A stretch of 25,555 bases of DNA from Paraneptunicella sp964228975 (GCA_964228975.1 CAXRCC010000292.1:1-25555); one strand, 5' to 3'. Counted from the first letter of the stretch, positions 14,706 through 23,252 are shown. The notes: a model not told the origin generated them from the sequence alone. A program made the numbers and translations.

Positions 14706-16634
14706 TTGAGCATTAAAATATTACCTGCGCGCTTGGCAAACCAAATTGCTGCCGGAGAAGTGGTTGAGCGACCCGCGTCCGTGGTCAAAGAACTGTTGGA
14801 AAACAGCTTGGATGCGGGGGCTACAAAAATCGAAGTGGAAATCATCAAAGGTGGTCACAAGCGAGTACTAATTCGTGATAACGGAAAAGGCATCGACAAG
14901 GAAGAGTTAACCTTGGCGTTAAGCCGACATGCGACCAGTAAAATTTCCACACTCGCTGATTTGGAAAACATCGAAAGCCTTGGATTTCGAGGGGAAGCAC
15001 TCGCCAGTATTAGCTCAGTGTCACGCTTAACATTAACGTCACGCACGAAAACGCAAGAACAAGCTTGGCAAGCGCAGTGCGAAGGACGCGACATGGACGT
15101 GATCATTTCTCCTGCGGCTCACCCTCAAGGCACAAGTGTGGATGTGCAGGATTTGTTTTTTAATACGCCAGCTAGGCGAAAGTTCTTAAGAACAGAAAAA
15201 ACCGAATTTACACACATTGATGAGCTGTTTAAGCGTGCGGCGTTGAGTCATTACGATGTGCATTTTGTGCTTAAGCATAACGATAAAATTGTACGAAATT
15301 ATCCAGCGGCGCGAAATACGTCGGCGAAACTTAAGCGGGTAACACAAATCTGTGGCAAAAGTTTTGAGAACAGCGCGATAGAGTTTTCCAGCGATTATCA
15401 GGATATTCAGTTTCATGGTTGGGTTTGTGCTGCGGGCGGTGCGCGAGGGCAAAACGATCAACAATATGTATACATTAACGGAAGAATGATGCGTGATAAG
15501 CTCATTGCGCACGCCATTCGTCAGGCCTATGAAGGGTTGATTGCGCCGGACAGTTATCCTGCTTATGTGGTTTATTTAACCATGCCGACACACATGCTTG
15601 ATGTTAATGTTCACCCCACGAAACAGGAGGTGCGCTTTCATCAAGCCCGTCTGGTTCATGACTTCATTTACAAAGCCATCAATGACACGCTCCAGCAGCA
15701 TCTGACTTTGCCTCATTGCGATGCTGAATCGTTTTCCCATATGAATTCACCAGAGCAAGCAAGCCAAACCTACACTCAGTTGCATGACGAGCAAGCGACG
15801 CATCAATATATAAAACCGTTGGAGAGTCGTACTGAGCAAACGGGACATTCCTCGCAAGACCGTCGCAATACAGGGGGATATTCAACTTATCAAGAACCTC
15901 GTAATGCGATGCCACAGAACGTTTTTGAAACGGCGGCCCACAACTATCAACGCCTAATGCAACCTGCGTCCTCATCGAGTCAAACGGATGCACGGGAAAG
16001 CTCAGGAAGTATTGCTCAAATGCCAGAGCCGCAAGGCATGCCGCCCTCGCCAAATAAAGAGGTGAGTGAGCATGGCATAGAGTCAGTAAACCCGCATGAA
16101 AGGGAGTCGAGTTTTGTACTGGATTCGCGCAATCAGTTAGTGCATTGGCATGGCAAAATTTTTGTGGTTGCGAGTTATGAATTAGAACGCCACCAATTAA
16201 TGCGCCAGTTACAAACCCATGTACCCGTTCTACAACCTTTATTAATGCCTATCGCCATTAAAGCTGACAAAGCGCATATAGCGTGGTTTAACGAAAATCA
16301 GTCGCTCTTCGAGGCGCTGAATATTGAACTTGCAGATATCAACGGAAAATTAGTGCTTAGAAAGATTCCTGCTGGCTATCGACAGGTTGATTGGGCAACA
16401 GCCATTAACACATTGTTAGCTCGCCTAATCGAAAAGGAAGACAAAGAAGCGGCATTTGCACAAAGTGTTATCACGAGCCAGAAAGAATATGACGCTGCCC
16501 ATCAGCATATTCTATGGGCTTGGTTCGTCAGTGATAATACCACCCAACATCATCAAGGTAACGTCGATTTAAAAGCGATATTACCTGCGTCCAAAGAAAT
16601 TCAATTAACAGAGTGGCTTGCGTGTCATGAATAA
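14706..16634 (+). CDS. mutL: DNA mismatch repair protein MutL
   Basis: A 642-residue GHKL ATPase linking MutS mismatch recognition to strand incision. The N-terminal ATPase motifs are intact: E29 and N33 in VVKELLENSLDAGAT, D58 in RDNGKGI, SRHATSK (73-79), GFRGEALASI (93-102). The NVHPTKQEVRF motif ends the N-domain near 320. Residues about 335-470 are a polar linker. The C-terminal dimerisation domain lacks the DQHAxxERxxYE endonuclease motif; the equivalent stretch reads VVASYELERHQLM. It is therefore the MutH-dependent type. TTG 14706 is the start, by alignment with other MutL N-termini, and has no clear Shine-Dalgarno sequence. It lies 52 nt after amiB and overlaps miaA by 8 nt. Confidence 0.97.
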   Translation: MSIKILPARLANQIAAGEVVERPASVVKELLENSLDAGATKIEVEIIKGGHKRVLIRDNGKGIDKEELTLALSRHATSKISTLADLENIESLGFRGEALASISSVSRLTLTSRTKTQEQAWQAQCEGRDMDVIISPAAHPQGTSVDVQDLFFNTPARRKFLRTEKTEFTHIDELFKRAALSHYDVHFVLKHNDKIVRNYPAARNTSAKLKRVTQICGKSFENSAIEFSSDYQDIQFHGWVCAAGGARGQNDQQYVYINGRMMRDKLIAHAIRQAYEGLIAPDSYPAYVVYLTMPTHMLDVNVHPTKQEVRFHQARLVHDFIYKAINDTLQQHLTLPHCDAESFSHMNSPEQASQTYTQLHDEQATHQYIKPLESRTEQTGHSSQDRRNTGGYSTYQEPRNAMPQNVFETAAHNYQRLMQPASSSSQTDARESSGSIAQMPEPQGMPPSPNKEVSEHGIESVNPHERESSFVLDSRNQLVHWHGKIFVVASYELERHQLMRQLQTHVPVLQPLLMPIAIKADKAHIAWFNENQSLFEALNIELADINGKLVLRKIPAGYRQVDWATAINTLLARLIEKEDKEAAFAQSVITSQKEYDAAHQHILWAWFVSDNTTQHHQGNVDLKAILPASKEIQLTEWLACHE

Positions 16635-17562
16635 AGAAGTGCCTATTGCAATTAACATTATGGGGCCGACAGCTTCAGGGAAAACGGCACTGGCCATCGC
16701 GTTAACGCAACAATTGCCGTGTGAGATTATCAGCGTCGACTCCGCTTTAATTTATAAAGGCATGGATGTTGGTACGGCAAAGCCAACAATAGAAGAGCAA
16801 ACGCTGGCACCTCATCAGTTGATTGATATCTTGGACCCGGCCCAAAGCTATTCAGTGGCAGAGTTTAGAAGCGATGCGCTACAAGCGATGGAAGCGATTC
16901 ACGCTCGTGGAAACATTCCCATTCTGGTGGGGGGCACCATGATGTATTTCAAAGCGCTGGTTGATGGTATTGCAGAATTGCCTGCTGCAGACCCGGCAAT
17001 TCGCGAGAACATCGAGAAAGAAGCGCAAGAATTAGGGTGGGAGGCACTTCATAATACTTTGAAGGAAGTCGACCCTGAGTCAGCACAACGCATTCACCCA
17101 AATGACCCTCAAAGGTTGGGGCGAGCGCTGGAAGTCTATCGTATAAGTGGGCAGCCAATGTCTAAACTCATGAAGCTCAATAGTGCGCCTGCGCCTTATC
17201 AGTTTTTACAGTATGCGATCGCACCGACGGAGCGTGCGGTATTACATGGGCTTATCGAGCAAAGATTTGATCAAATGTTGGAAATGGGGTTGGAAAAAGA
17301 AGTAGCCGCCCTTATGAATAGGGGGGACCTAAATTTGGACCTACCTTCAATGAGATGCGTAGGTTATCGCCAAATGTGGCAATACTTGTCTGGTGAGCTA
17401 AACTTGCAGGAAATGCGAGCCAAGGCAGTCGCAGCAACAAGGCAGCTGGCAAAACGTCAATTGACTTGGTTACGTGGATGGCAAAACGTTACTTGGCTTG
17501 ATACTTTTAACACTGAAAATACAAATATTGTGTTGAAGGCTATTCAAGCGGTTCGACCATAA
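16627..17562 (+). CDS. miaA: tRNA dimethylallyltransferase MiaA
   Basis: A 311-residue enzyme that transfers a dimethylallyl group to A37 of tRNAs reading UNN codons. The P-loop is GPTASGKT (13-20); D38 and S39 in ISVDSALIYKGMDVGTAKP bind substrate; LIDILDPAQSYSVAEFRSDA and LVGGTMMYFKAL follow in the family order; the C-terminal RQLAKRQLTWLRGW motif contacts tRNA. I use ATG 16627, which overlaps the mutL stop; a TTG at 16618 would add three residues. Overlap with mutL and position before hfq are as in E. coli. Confidence 0.97.
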   Translation: MNKEVPIAINIMGPTASGKTALAIALTQQLPCEIISVDSALIYKGMDVGTAKPTIEEQTLAPHQLIDILDPAQSYSVAEFRSDALQAMEAIHARGNIPILVGGTMMYFKALVDGIAELPAADPAIRENIEKEAQELGWEALHNTLKEVDPESAQRIHPNDPQRLGRALEVYRISGQPMSKLMKLNSAPAPYQFLQYAIAPTERAVLHGLIEQRFDQMLEMGLEKEVAALMNRGDLNLDLPSMRCVGYRQMWQYLSGELNLQEMRAKAVAATRQLAKRQLTWLRGWQNVTWLDTFNTENTNIVLKAIQAVRP

Positions 17563-17571
17563 GCTTCGTAC

Positions 17572-17599
17572 TATACAGGCATTATAAATACTGTATACT
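17572..17599 (+). promoter_or_regulatory. hfq promoter with overlapping dyad
   Basis: TATACAG (17572-17578) and CTGTATA (17591-17597) form perfect 7-bp inverted arms separated by 12 AT-rich bases. The right arm overlaps TATACT (17594-17599), the best -10 in the 100 bases before hfq. No good -35 is present at 17 bp. The arms run ACAG...CTGT, the reverse of a LexA box. A transcription-factor operator is possible. Confidence 0.4.
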
Positions 17600-17662
17600 G
17601 AGGTTCAGTCGAGAAAGAAGTAAGAAAAACAATAACTAGAAGAATCCATTGAGAGGCACATA

Positions 17663-17908
17663 ATGGCAAAGGGACAATCACTCCAAGATCCTTTTTTAAA
17701 TGCTTTGCGTAAAGAACGTATCCCCGTGTCCATTTATCTGGTGAATGGCATAAAGTTGCAAGGTCAAATTGAATCATTTGATCAATTTGTTATCTTGCTT
17801 AAAAACACTGTAAGCCAAATGGTATATAAACACGCGATCTCCACTGTTGTTCCGGCACGAGCAATTCCAATGTCCGTGAATAATAATGATGATGGGGATG
17901 ACGCCTAA
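17663..17908 (+). CDS. hfq: RNA chaperone Hfq
   Basis: An 81-residue Sm-like protein that forms a hexameric ring and pairs small RNAs with target mRNAs. Sm1 covers roughly 20-50 and Sm2 the YKHAISTVVPARA segment (55-67). Proximal-face Q8, D9, K56 and H57, distal-face Y25, and the rim patch RKER (16-19) are all present. The C-terminal tail is only about 15 residues (NNNDDGDDA), much shorter than in E. coli Hfq (102 residues), but keeps the acidic tip known to help RNA release. GAGAGG about 9 nt before ATG 17663 gives a good ribosome-binding site. It is followed after 26 nt by hflX. Confidence 0.98.
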   Translation: MAKGQSLQDPFLNALRKERIPVSIYLVNGIKLQGQIESFDQFVILLKNTVSQMVYKHAISTVVPARAIPMSVNNNDDGDDA

Positions 17909-17934
17909 AAACAATGACGCTAGAGGATTAATGC

Positions 17935-19227
17935 TTGTTTGACCGTTATGAAGCCGGTGAACGGGCTATTTTAGTTCATATTAACTTTTCCGATGAATCA
18001 TCAAGAGAAGATCTGCATGAATTGCAGATGTTAGCTTCATCAGCGGGCGTGAGCGCAGTCGATGTTGTAACAGGCTCACGTCGGGCACCCCATGCGAAGT
18101 TCTTCGTAGGTAGTGGCAAAGCAGAAGAAATTGCCAATGCTGTTAGAGCAACAGATGCCGACGTCATTATTTTTAACCATGCTTTATCTCCTTCCCAAGA
18201 GCGTAATCTAGAATCCGTTTGTAAATGTAGAGTGCTGGACAGAACAAGCTTGATTTTGGATATCTTTGCGCAACGAGCAAGAACACACGAAGGTAAACTT
18301 CAGGTAGAACTTGCGCAGTTAAAGCATATATCAACTCGACTTGTCCGAGGATGGACCCACCTAGAAAGACAAAAAGGCGGGATCGGACTAAGAGGGCCAG
18401 GGGAAACCCAGCTCGAAACAGATCGACGATTATTACGTGAACGCATTAAGACGATCACACGTAGATTACAGAAAGTACAAAAGCAGCGAGAGCAAGGCAG
18501 AAGAGCAAGAGTACGTAACGAAATTCCAACCGTTTCTTTAGTTGGATACACTAATGCGGGTAAATCGACACTGTTTAACGCGATTACAGAAGCAGGTGTT
18601 TACGCGGCAGATCAATTATTTGCTACTCTTGATCCTACATTGCGTAAAATTGAGCTGCAGGAAGTAGGACCTGCTATTCTTGCAGATACAGTAGGCTTTA
18701 TTCGTCATTTGCCGCATGACTTAGTGGCCGCTTTTAAAGCCACATTACAAGAAACACAAAATGCCGATTTATTGTTGCACGTTGTTGACTACTCGGATGA
18801 CAAGTACCAAGAAAATGTTGATCAAGTCAATGAAGTACTTGATGAGATTGGTGCTGGTGACGTACCACAGTTAGTGATTTGTAACAAAATAGACAGGTTG
18901 GATGGAATCAATCCTAAAATCGACGTTAACGAAGATGACATGCCCTTAAGGGTTTGGGTTTCAGCCCAGAATAGTCAAGGACTTGATTTATTAAATGACG
19001 CCTTAACCTCGTGTTTGGCGGATAATATGGTGCAATATCAATTACGAATTCCTCCGCAACAGGGTAAACTTCGCGGAGCGCTGTTCGGACTGAACTGTAT
19101 CATGGCAGAATCTTATACTGACGAAGGCGATTGGCTGGTAGATATTAAAATGCCAGCAAAGGATTGGCAGCGTTTAGTTAAACGTGCTGATAGTGATTTG
19201 ACTTCGTATTTAGTGCAAGTGCATTAA
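17935..19227 (+). CDS. hflX: Ribosome-associated GTPase HflX
   Basis: A 430-residue GTPase that binds the 50S subunit and splits stalled ribosomes after heat or antibiotic stress. The N-terminal HflX domain ends in the glycine-rich GGIGLRGPGETQLETDRR (148-165), which senses the peptidyl-transferase centre. A coiled coil (166-195) precedes the G domain: G1 GYTNAGKS (204-211), G3 DTVGF (251-255), G4 NKID (317-320), G5 SAQ (343-345). The start is TTG 17935, with AGAGGA ending 7 nt upstream. The upstream ATG 17931 is out of frame and stops after three codons. It lies between hfq and hflK as in E. coli. Confidence 0.97.
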   Translation: MFDRYEAGERAILVHINFSDESSREDLHELQMLASSAGVSAVDVVTGSRRAPHAKFFVGSGKAEEIANAVRATDADVIIFNHALSPSQERNLESVCKCRVLDRTSLILDIFAQRARTHEGKLQVELAQLKHISTRLVRGWTHLERQKGGIGLRGPGETQLETDRRLLRERIKTITRRLQKVQKQREQGRRARVRNEIPTVSLVGYTNAGKSTLFNAITEAGVYAADQLFATLDPTLRKIELQEVGPAILADTVGFIRHLPHDLVAAFKATLQETQNADLLLHVVDYSDDKYQENVDQVNEVLDEIGAGDVPQLVICNKIDRLDGINPKIDVNEDDMPLRVWVSAQNSQGLDLLNDALTSCLADNMVQYQLRIPPQQGKLRGALFGLNCIMAESYTDEGDWLVDIKMPAKDWQRLVKRADSDLTSYLVQVH

Positions 19228-19262
19228 AAGCAATATTCATCAATTAATTGACGGAGAAAGCG

Positions 19263-20423
19263 ATGGCTTGGAACGAGCCCGGGAGTAACAATAACAATAA
19301 AGATCCTTGGAAAAACCAAGGCGGCCGCGATCAGGGTCCCCCTGATTTGGACGATATCTTTAAAAACATATTCAAGAAGTTTGGCGGTTCTAGTGGTCGC
19401 GGTGGTAACGGCTTCGGCAGTAAAGGGCTAGGAGGCGCTGGATTAGGCGTAGTACTTGGTATCTTACTGGTTGTCTGGTTTATCAGTGGCTTCTATACCG
19501 TAAAAGAGCGTGAACGTGGCGTGGTTTTACGCTTTGGTCAGTTCAGCAAACTCGTTGAGCCAGGCTTACAATGGAAACCGACTTTCATTGATACCGTTAC
19601 CCCGGTGGATGTGAACACGATCCGTTATCTTCCTGCTTCTGGTTTCATGCTGACAGGTGATGAAAACGTTGTTCGCGTTGAAATGGAAGTCCAGTATAAA
19701 GTTGTAGAACCCTATAGCTATATCTTCTCTGTGACGAGCCCTGATGAGAGTTTACGCCAAGCACTTGATGCAGCCCTTCGCTATGTTGTTGGTCATTCAA
19801 AAATGGATGACGTTTTAACGAGTGGTCGTGAAGTGGTTAGACAGCAAGTTCGAGAAGAGCTTGAAAACGTCATTGCACCTTACAACATGGGCATTACTGT
19901 GACAGACGTTAACTTTAAAGATGCGCGTCCGCCAGATGAAGTAAAAGCCGCCTTCGATGATGCGATTGCAGCACAAGAAGATGAGCAGCGTTTCATCCGA
20001 GAAGCAGAAGCTTATGCCCGTGAAATAGAGCCTCGTGCACGTGGTCAGGTTCGTCGTATGGAAGAAGATGCGCTTGCATATAAAGAGAAAGTGTTACTTG
20101 AAGCCAGCGGTGAAATTGCACGTTTCTCAGAGTTGTTACCTCAATACCAAGCTGCGCCAGAAGTGACGCGCCGTCGTATCTACCTAGAAACGATGGAACA
20201 GGTATATAGCAATACCAGTAAAGTGATGGTTGATAACCAAGGTAGTGGCAACATGATGTATCTTCCACTGGATAAGATCATGGAGCAAACCCGTTCATCA
20301 CGTCCAGCAACAACTTCTCGCAATACAATAGAAGGCTTACGCACAAGCCCAACCGGTACGGTTAATACGCCAGCTACGTCAAGTAGCAGCCGTTCAGATC
20401 GTTTTCGTGATGGGAGAAACTAA
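19263..20423 (+). CDS. hflK: FtsH protease modulator HflK
   Basis: A 386-residue SPFH/prohibitin-type membrane protein that forms a cage with HflC around FtsH and tempers its proteolysis. The N-terminal ~58 residues are cytoplasmic and rich in Gly and Asn, followed by one membrane helix (about 60-79, LGVVLGILLVVWFISGFY). The periplasmic SPFH domain begins at VKERERGVVLRFGQF, followed by a long charged helix with REAEAYAREIEPRARGQ. The tail is Ser/Thr-rich and low in complexity. ATG 19263 has GGAG 6 nt upstream; an in-frame TTG at 19248 is less likely. Confidence 0.96.
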   Translation: MAWNEPGSNNNNKDPWKNQGGRDQGPPDLDDIFKNIFKKFGGSSGRGGNGFGSKGLGGAGLGVVLGILLVVWFISGFYTVKERERGVVLRFGQFSKLVEPGLQWKPTFIDTVTPVDVNTIRYLPASGFMLTGDENVVRVEMEVQYKVVEPYSYIFSVTSPDESLRQALDAALRYVVGHSKMDDVLTSGREVVRQQVREELENVIAPYNMGITVTDVNFKDARPPDEVKAAFDDAIAAQEDEQRFIREAEAYAREIEPRARGQVRRMEEDALAYKEKVLLEASGEIARFSELLPQYQAAPEVTRRRIYLETMEQVYSNTSKVMVDNQGSGNMMYLPLDKIMEQTRSSRPATTSRNTIEGLRTSPTGTVNTPATSSSSRSDRFRDGRN

Positions 20424-20426
20424 TCA

Positions 20427-21311
20427 ATGAAGAATTTAATTATTGCAGTGCTTATCGTACTCATCTTCTTAGGCTTTGGAGCGGTATTCGTTGTTAAAGA
20501 AGGTAATCGTGCGATTGTTATTCAATTTGGTAAGGTAAAGCGTGATTCTGAAACGAATCAAACTATTGTGTATGCACCAGGGCTACACTTTAAATTACCT
20601 TTCCTTGATACAGTTCGTCATTTAGATGCGCGTATTCAAACACTTGATGATGCGCCAGACCGCTTCGTTACCGCTGAGAAAAAAGACTTGATCGTAGACT
20701 CTTATGTGAAGTGGAAAATCAAAGATTTCGAAGCTTATTACGATGCTACTCGTGGCGGTATTAAAGAGTTAGCTGAAGCACTTCTAAAGCAAAAGGTTAA
20801 CAACGGTCTGCGTTCAGAGTTTGGTACGCGTACTATTCCTGAAATTGTATCCGGTGAGCGTTCTGAATTAATGGACGAAGCTATGCAGCAATCTTCAGAA
20901 AGTTCTGATGAGCTGGGTATCGAAATTGTTGACGTACGTGTTAAGCAAATTAACTTGCCACTTGAGGTAAGTAACTCGATTTTTGATCGAATGAGAGCCG
21001 AACGTACGGCTGTTGCGAAAGAACACCGTTCGCAAGGTCAAGAGCAGTCTGAAATTATTCGAGCTGAAATCGATCGCCGTGTAACGGTTATGTTAGCTGA
21101 TGCTGAGCGTAACTCGCGTAAATTGCGCGGTGAAGGTGACGCAGGGGCAGCGAAGGTTTATGCAGAGGCATACTCGAAAGATCCCGAGTTCTTTAGTTTT
21201 GTGAGAAGTATGGACGCCTACAAAACCAGCTTCAACAATAAGCAAGATGTACTGATTCTGGAACCGGACAGCGACTTCTTTAAATACATGAAAGAAGCGA
21301 AAGGCAAATAA
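20427..21311 (+). CDS. hflC: FtsH protease modulator HflC
   Basis: A 294-residue partner of HflK. One N-terminal membrane helix (about 4-22, LIIAVLIVLIFLGFGAVFV) leads into the SPFH domain (VVKEGNRAIVIQFGKVKRD onward). Then come the coiled-coil region with KEHRSQGQEQSEIIRAE and the conserved AEAYSKDPEFFSFVRSMDAY segment near the C-terminus. It starts 3 nt after the hflK stop, so the pair is almost certainly translated from one mRNA at matched levels. An intrinsic terminator follows 20 nt after the stop. Confidence 0.97.
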   Translation: MKNLIIAVLIVLIFLGFGAVFVVKEGNRAIVIQFGKVKRDSETNQTIVYAPGLHFKLPFLDTVRHLDARIQTLDDAPDRFVTAEKKDLIVDSYVKWKIKDFEAYYDATRGGIKELAEALLKQKVNNGLRSEFGTRTIPEIVSGERSELMDEAMQQSSESSDELGIEIVDVRVKQINLPLEVSNSIFDRMRAERTAVAKEHRSQGQEQSEIIRAEIDRRVTVMLADAERNSRKLRGEGDAGAAKVYAEAYSKDPEFFSFVRSMDAYKTSFNNKQDVLILEPDSDFFKYMKEAKGK

Positions 21312-21331
21312 GCCTATAATGAATCTAAAGG

Positions 21332-21358
21332 AAGCACCCATTTCGGGTGTTTTTTTTT
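21332..21358 (+). terminator. Intrinsic terminator after hflC
   Basis: CACCC (21335-21339) pairs with GGGTG (21345-21349) around ATTTC, extended by G-T and A-T pairs, followed by a run of nine T. It closes the tsaE-hflC run and separates it from the DUF2065 gene. Confidence 0.88.
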
Positions 21359-21383
21359 AATCTATTGAAAGCAGCAGTGTGTT

Positions 21384-21572
21384 ATGTGGGAACAACTTTG
21401 GATCGCATTTGCGATGGTATTAATCATTGAAGGTCTTGGGCCGTTATTGTTCCCTAATAAATGGCGGAACTACATTGTTCAACTGACACAACTTCCTCTA
21501 GGTCATCTGCGTCAGCTTGGCGGCATCTTAGTTGTTGTTGGTGGCTTTATTCTTTTCTATCAATATTCTTAA
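21384..21572 (+). CDS. DUF2065 family small membrane protein (YjeT-like)
   Basis: A 62-residue protein made of two hydrophobic helices (about 4-22 and 43-60) joined by a short polar loop with the PNKWRNYIVQL stretch. MWEQLWIAFAMVLIIEGLGP and the GGILVVVGGFILFY end are typical of DUF2065. Its place between hflC and purA is the same as yjeT in E. coli. The function is unknown to me. The Shine-Dalgarno signal is weak. It lies downstream of the hflC terminator, so it relies on read-through or an unrecognised promoter. Confidence 0.88.
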   Translation: MWEQLWIAFAMVLIIEGLGPLLFPNKWRNYIVQLTQLPLGHLRQLGGILVVVGGFILFYQYS

Positions 21573-21598
21573 AAATTATTGTAGTAAAAACCACCACT

Positions 21599-21614
21599 TT
21601 TCAAACGTTTGCGT
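21599..21614. promoter_or_regulatory. PurR-like operator upstream of purA
   Basis: The 16-mer TTTCAAACGTTTGCGT matches the E. coli PurR consensus ACGCAAACGTTTGCGT at 13 of 16 positions, including the whole right half and the central CAAACGTTTG. purA is a known PurR target in E. coli. The site lies about 60 bp upstream of the putative purA -10, further than usual for simple occlusion. Confidence 0.6.
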
Positions 21615-21673
21615 GTGTTAACGGAAACTTATGCCACTTTGTTGATAAAAAGATGAACATCTCAAGCTAAATT

Positions 21674-21682
21674 TGTTAGAAT
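21674..21682 (+). promoter_or_regulatory. Extended -10 promoter of purA
   Basis: TGTTAGAAT matches the TGn-TAnnnT extended -10 (5/6 in the hexamer) and sits 37 nt before the purA ATG. A good -35 is not evident. An imperfect palindrome AGATG-AA-CATCT (21651-21662) lies just upstream, where the -35 would be. Confidence 0.5.
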
Positions 21683-21719
21683 CCCCGCCTATTTTATTTG
21701 AGGATTTTTTAGGCTTTTC

Positions 21720-23018
21720 ATGGCAAACAATGTAGTTGTTCTTGGCACCCAATGGGGTGACGAAGGAAAGGGCAAAGTCGTCGATTTATTAACTGACCGC
21801 GCAAGTTACGTGGTGAGATATCAAGGTGGCCATAATGCAGGTCACACACTGGTTATTGACGGTGAAAAAACCGTATTGCACCTGATTCCTTCGGGTATTC
21901 TACGCGACAACGTTAAATGTATTATCGGTAACGGTGTTGTACTGAGTCCTGAAGCACTGCTAAAAGAAATGCAAATGCTGCAAGAGAAAGGCGTACCTGT
22001 CACTGAGCGTTTGATGATCAGTGAGGCTTGTCCCTTAATTCTTCCGTTCCATATTGCATTAGATCAAGCACGCGAGCAGGCTCGTGGTAATAAGGCAATT
22101 GGTACAACAGGCCGTGGTATTGGTCCAGCATATGAAGATAAAGTTTCACGCCGTGGTTTGCGTGTAGGTGATTTATTCTGTGCTGAATCATTTGCAACGA
22201 AGTTAAAGGAAGTCATGGAATACCATAACTTCGCGCTTCAGCATTACTACAAAGTTGACCCTGTTAATTACGATCAAGTACTTCAAGATTCCTTAGCGAT
22301 TGCTGATACGTTGAAGTCGATGGTTGTTGGTGTAACTGACCTTCTTGATAAAGCGCACACTCGTGGTGACAGTATCATGTTTGAAGGGGCGCAGGGCACA
22401 TTGTTGGATATCGACCACGGTACATATCCTTACGTTACGTCTTCGAATACCACTGTTGGTGGTGTTGCTACAGGTGCAGGCTTTGGTCCGTTAAAACTGG
22501 ACTATGTACTTGGTATCGTTAAAGCATACACAACACGTGTGGGTAGCGGTCCTTTCCCTACAGAGCTTGACGATGAAGTGGGTCAACACTTAGGCGTTAA
22601 AGGCCATGAGTTTGGCGCGACAACAGGTCGTAAACGTCGTACTGGTTGGTTTGATGCCGTGGCAATTAAGCGCGCAGTCCAAATTAACTCAATTACGGGT
22701 TTCTGCTTAACAAAACTTGATGTACTTGATGGATTAGACACCATCAAAATCTGTACTGGCTATAAGCATAAAGATGGCACAATCAAAGACGTGCCCCCGA
22801 TGGCTGCTGATGATTATGAAACAATCGAGCCTGTGTACGAGGAAATGCCGGGTTGGTCTGATACCACATTTGGTGTGAAGGTATACGATGAGCTACCGCA
22901 GCAAGCAAAAGACTATATTGCTCGCTTGCAGGAAATCACAGGTGTTCCAGTTGATATCGTATCAACAGGTCCTGACCGTGTTGAAACCATCATTCTAAGA
23001 CATCCTTACGACGCATAA
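21720..23018 (+). CDS. purA: Adenylosuccinate synthetase PurA
   Basis: A 432-residue enzyme that joins IMP and aspartate using GTP to make adenylosuccinate, the first committed step to AMP. The P-loop-like QWGDEGKGK (11-19) carries catalytic D14, and GHNAGHTL carries H42. GTTGRGIGPAYEDK (128-141) binds IMP, the AYTTRVGSGPFPTEL segment binds aspartate/IMP, and TKLDVLDGLD contributes the guanine-specificity motif. The length equals the E. coli protein and the ends are normal. A PurR-like operator and an extended -10 promoter precede it, and a terminator follows. Confidence 0.98.
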   Translation: MANNVVVLGTQWGDEGKGKVVDLLTDRASYVVRYQGGHNAGHTLVIDGEKTVLHLIPSGILRDNVKCIIGNGVVLSPEALLKEMQMLQEKGVPVTERLMISEACPLILPFHIALDQAREQARGNKAIGTTGRGIGPAYEDKVSRRGLRVGDLFCAESFATKLKEVMEYHNFALQHYYKVDPVNYDQVLQDSLAIADTLKSMVVGVTDLLDKAHTRGDSIMFEGAQGTLLDIDHGTYPYVTSSNTTVGGVATGAGFGPLKLDYVLGIVKAYTTRVGSGPFPTELDDEVGQHLGVKGHEFGATTGRKRRTGWFDAVAIKRAVQINSITGFCLTKLDVLDGLDTIKICTGYKHKDGTIKDVPPMAADDYETIEPVYEEMPGWSDTTFGVKVYDELPQQAKDYIARLQEITGVPVDIVSTGPDRVETIILRHPYDA

Positions 23019-23042
23019 TTGTTCGTTGCGTTTATTGGATTG

Positions 23043-23075
23043 AGAGGCTGCATTTTGCGGCCTCTTTTGTTTTTC
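23043..23075 (+). terminator. Intrinsic terminator of purA
   Basis: AGAGGC (23043-23048) pairs with GCCTCT (23060-23065), and T-G, G-C, C-G pairs continue inward to a five-base loop. The tail TTTGTTTTT follows. It lies 25 nt after the purA stop. Confidence 0.82.
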
Positions 23076-23252
23076 CTCTCCCGTTTCTTATTATTGCGCC
23101 TGTCCGTTATTTTTCCGTCGAACTCCCTTTCCTTCTACATAATTAATTTCACTTAGTGCTTGATGTCATCGGATGAGTGACTTAGTTTATCTAGCAATCG
23201 ATCTTATTAACTTTTTATTAACTTGGGTTTTATCCCCAAATGGACTCTAGCT

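Noticed and set aside
15700..16110. Possible frameshift or foreign insert in the middle of mutL
   Set aside because: The polar, low-conservation stretch stays in frame and is the normal MutL interdomain linker.
17572..17597. LexA site at hfq
   Set aside because: The half-sites are ACAG...CTGT, the opposite orientation to CTGT-N8-ACAG, with a 12-bp gap.
17931..17942. ATG-CTT-GTT-TGA mini-frame at the hflX ribosome-binding site
   Set aside because: Three codons only; likely chance. The TTG at 17935 is in frame with the whole HflX protein and is well spaced from AGAGGA.
21461..21670. Open frame of 69 codons overlapping the DUF2065 gene and the purA regulatory region
   Set aside because: It is a shifted frame of the DUF2065 gene with low-complexity translation, and it runs over the PurR-like box.
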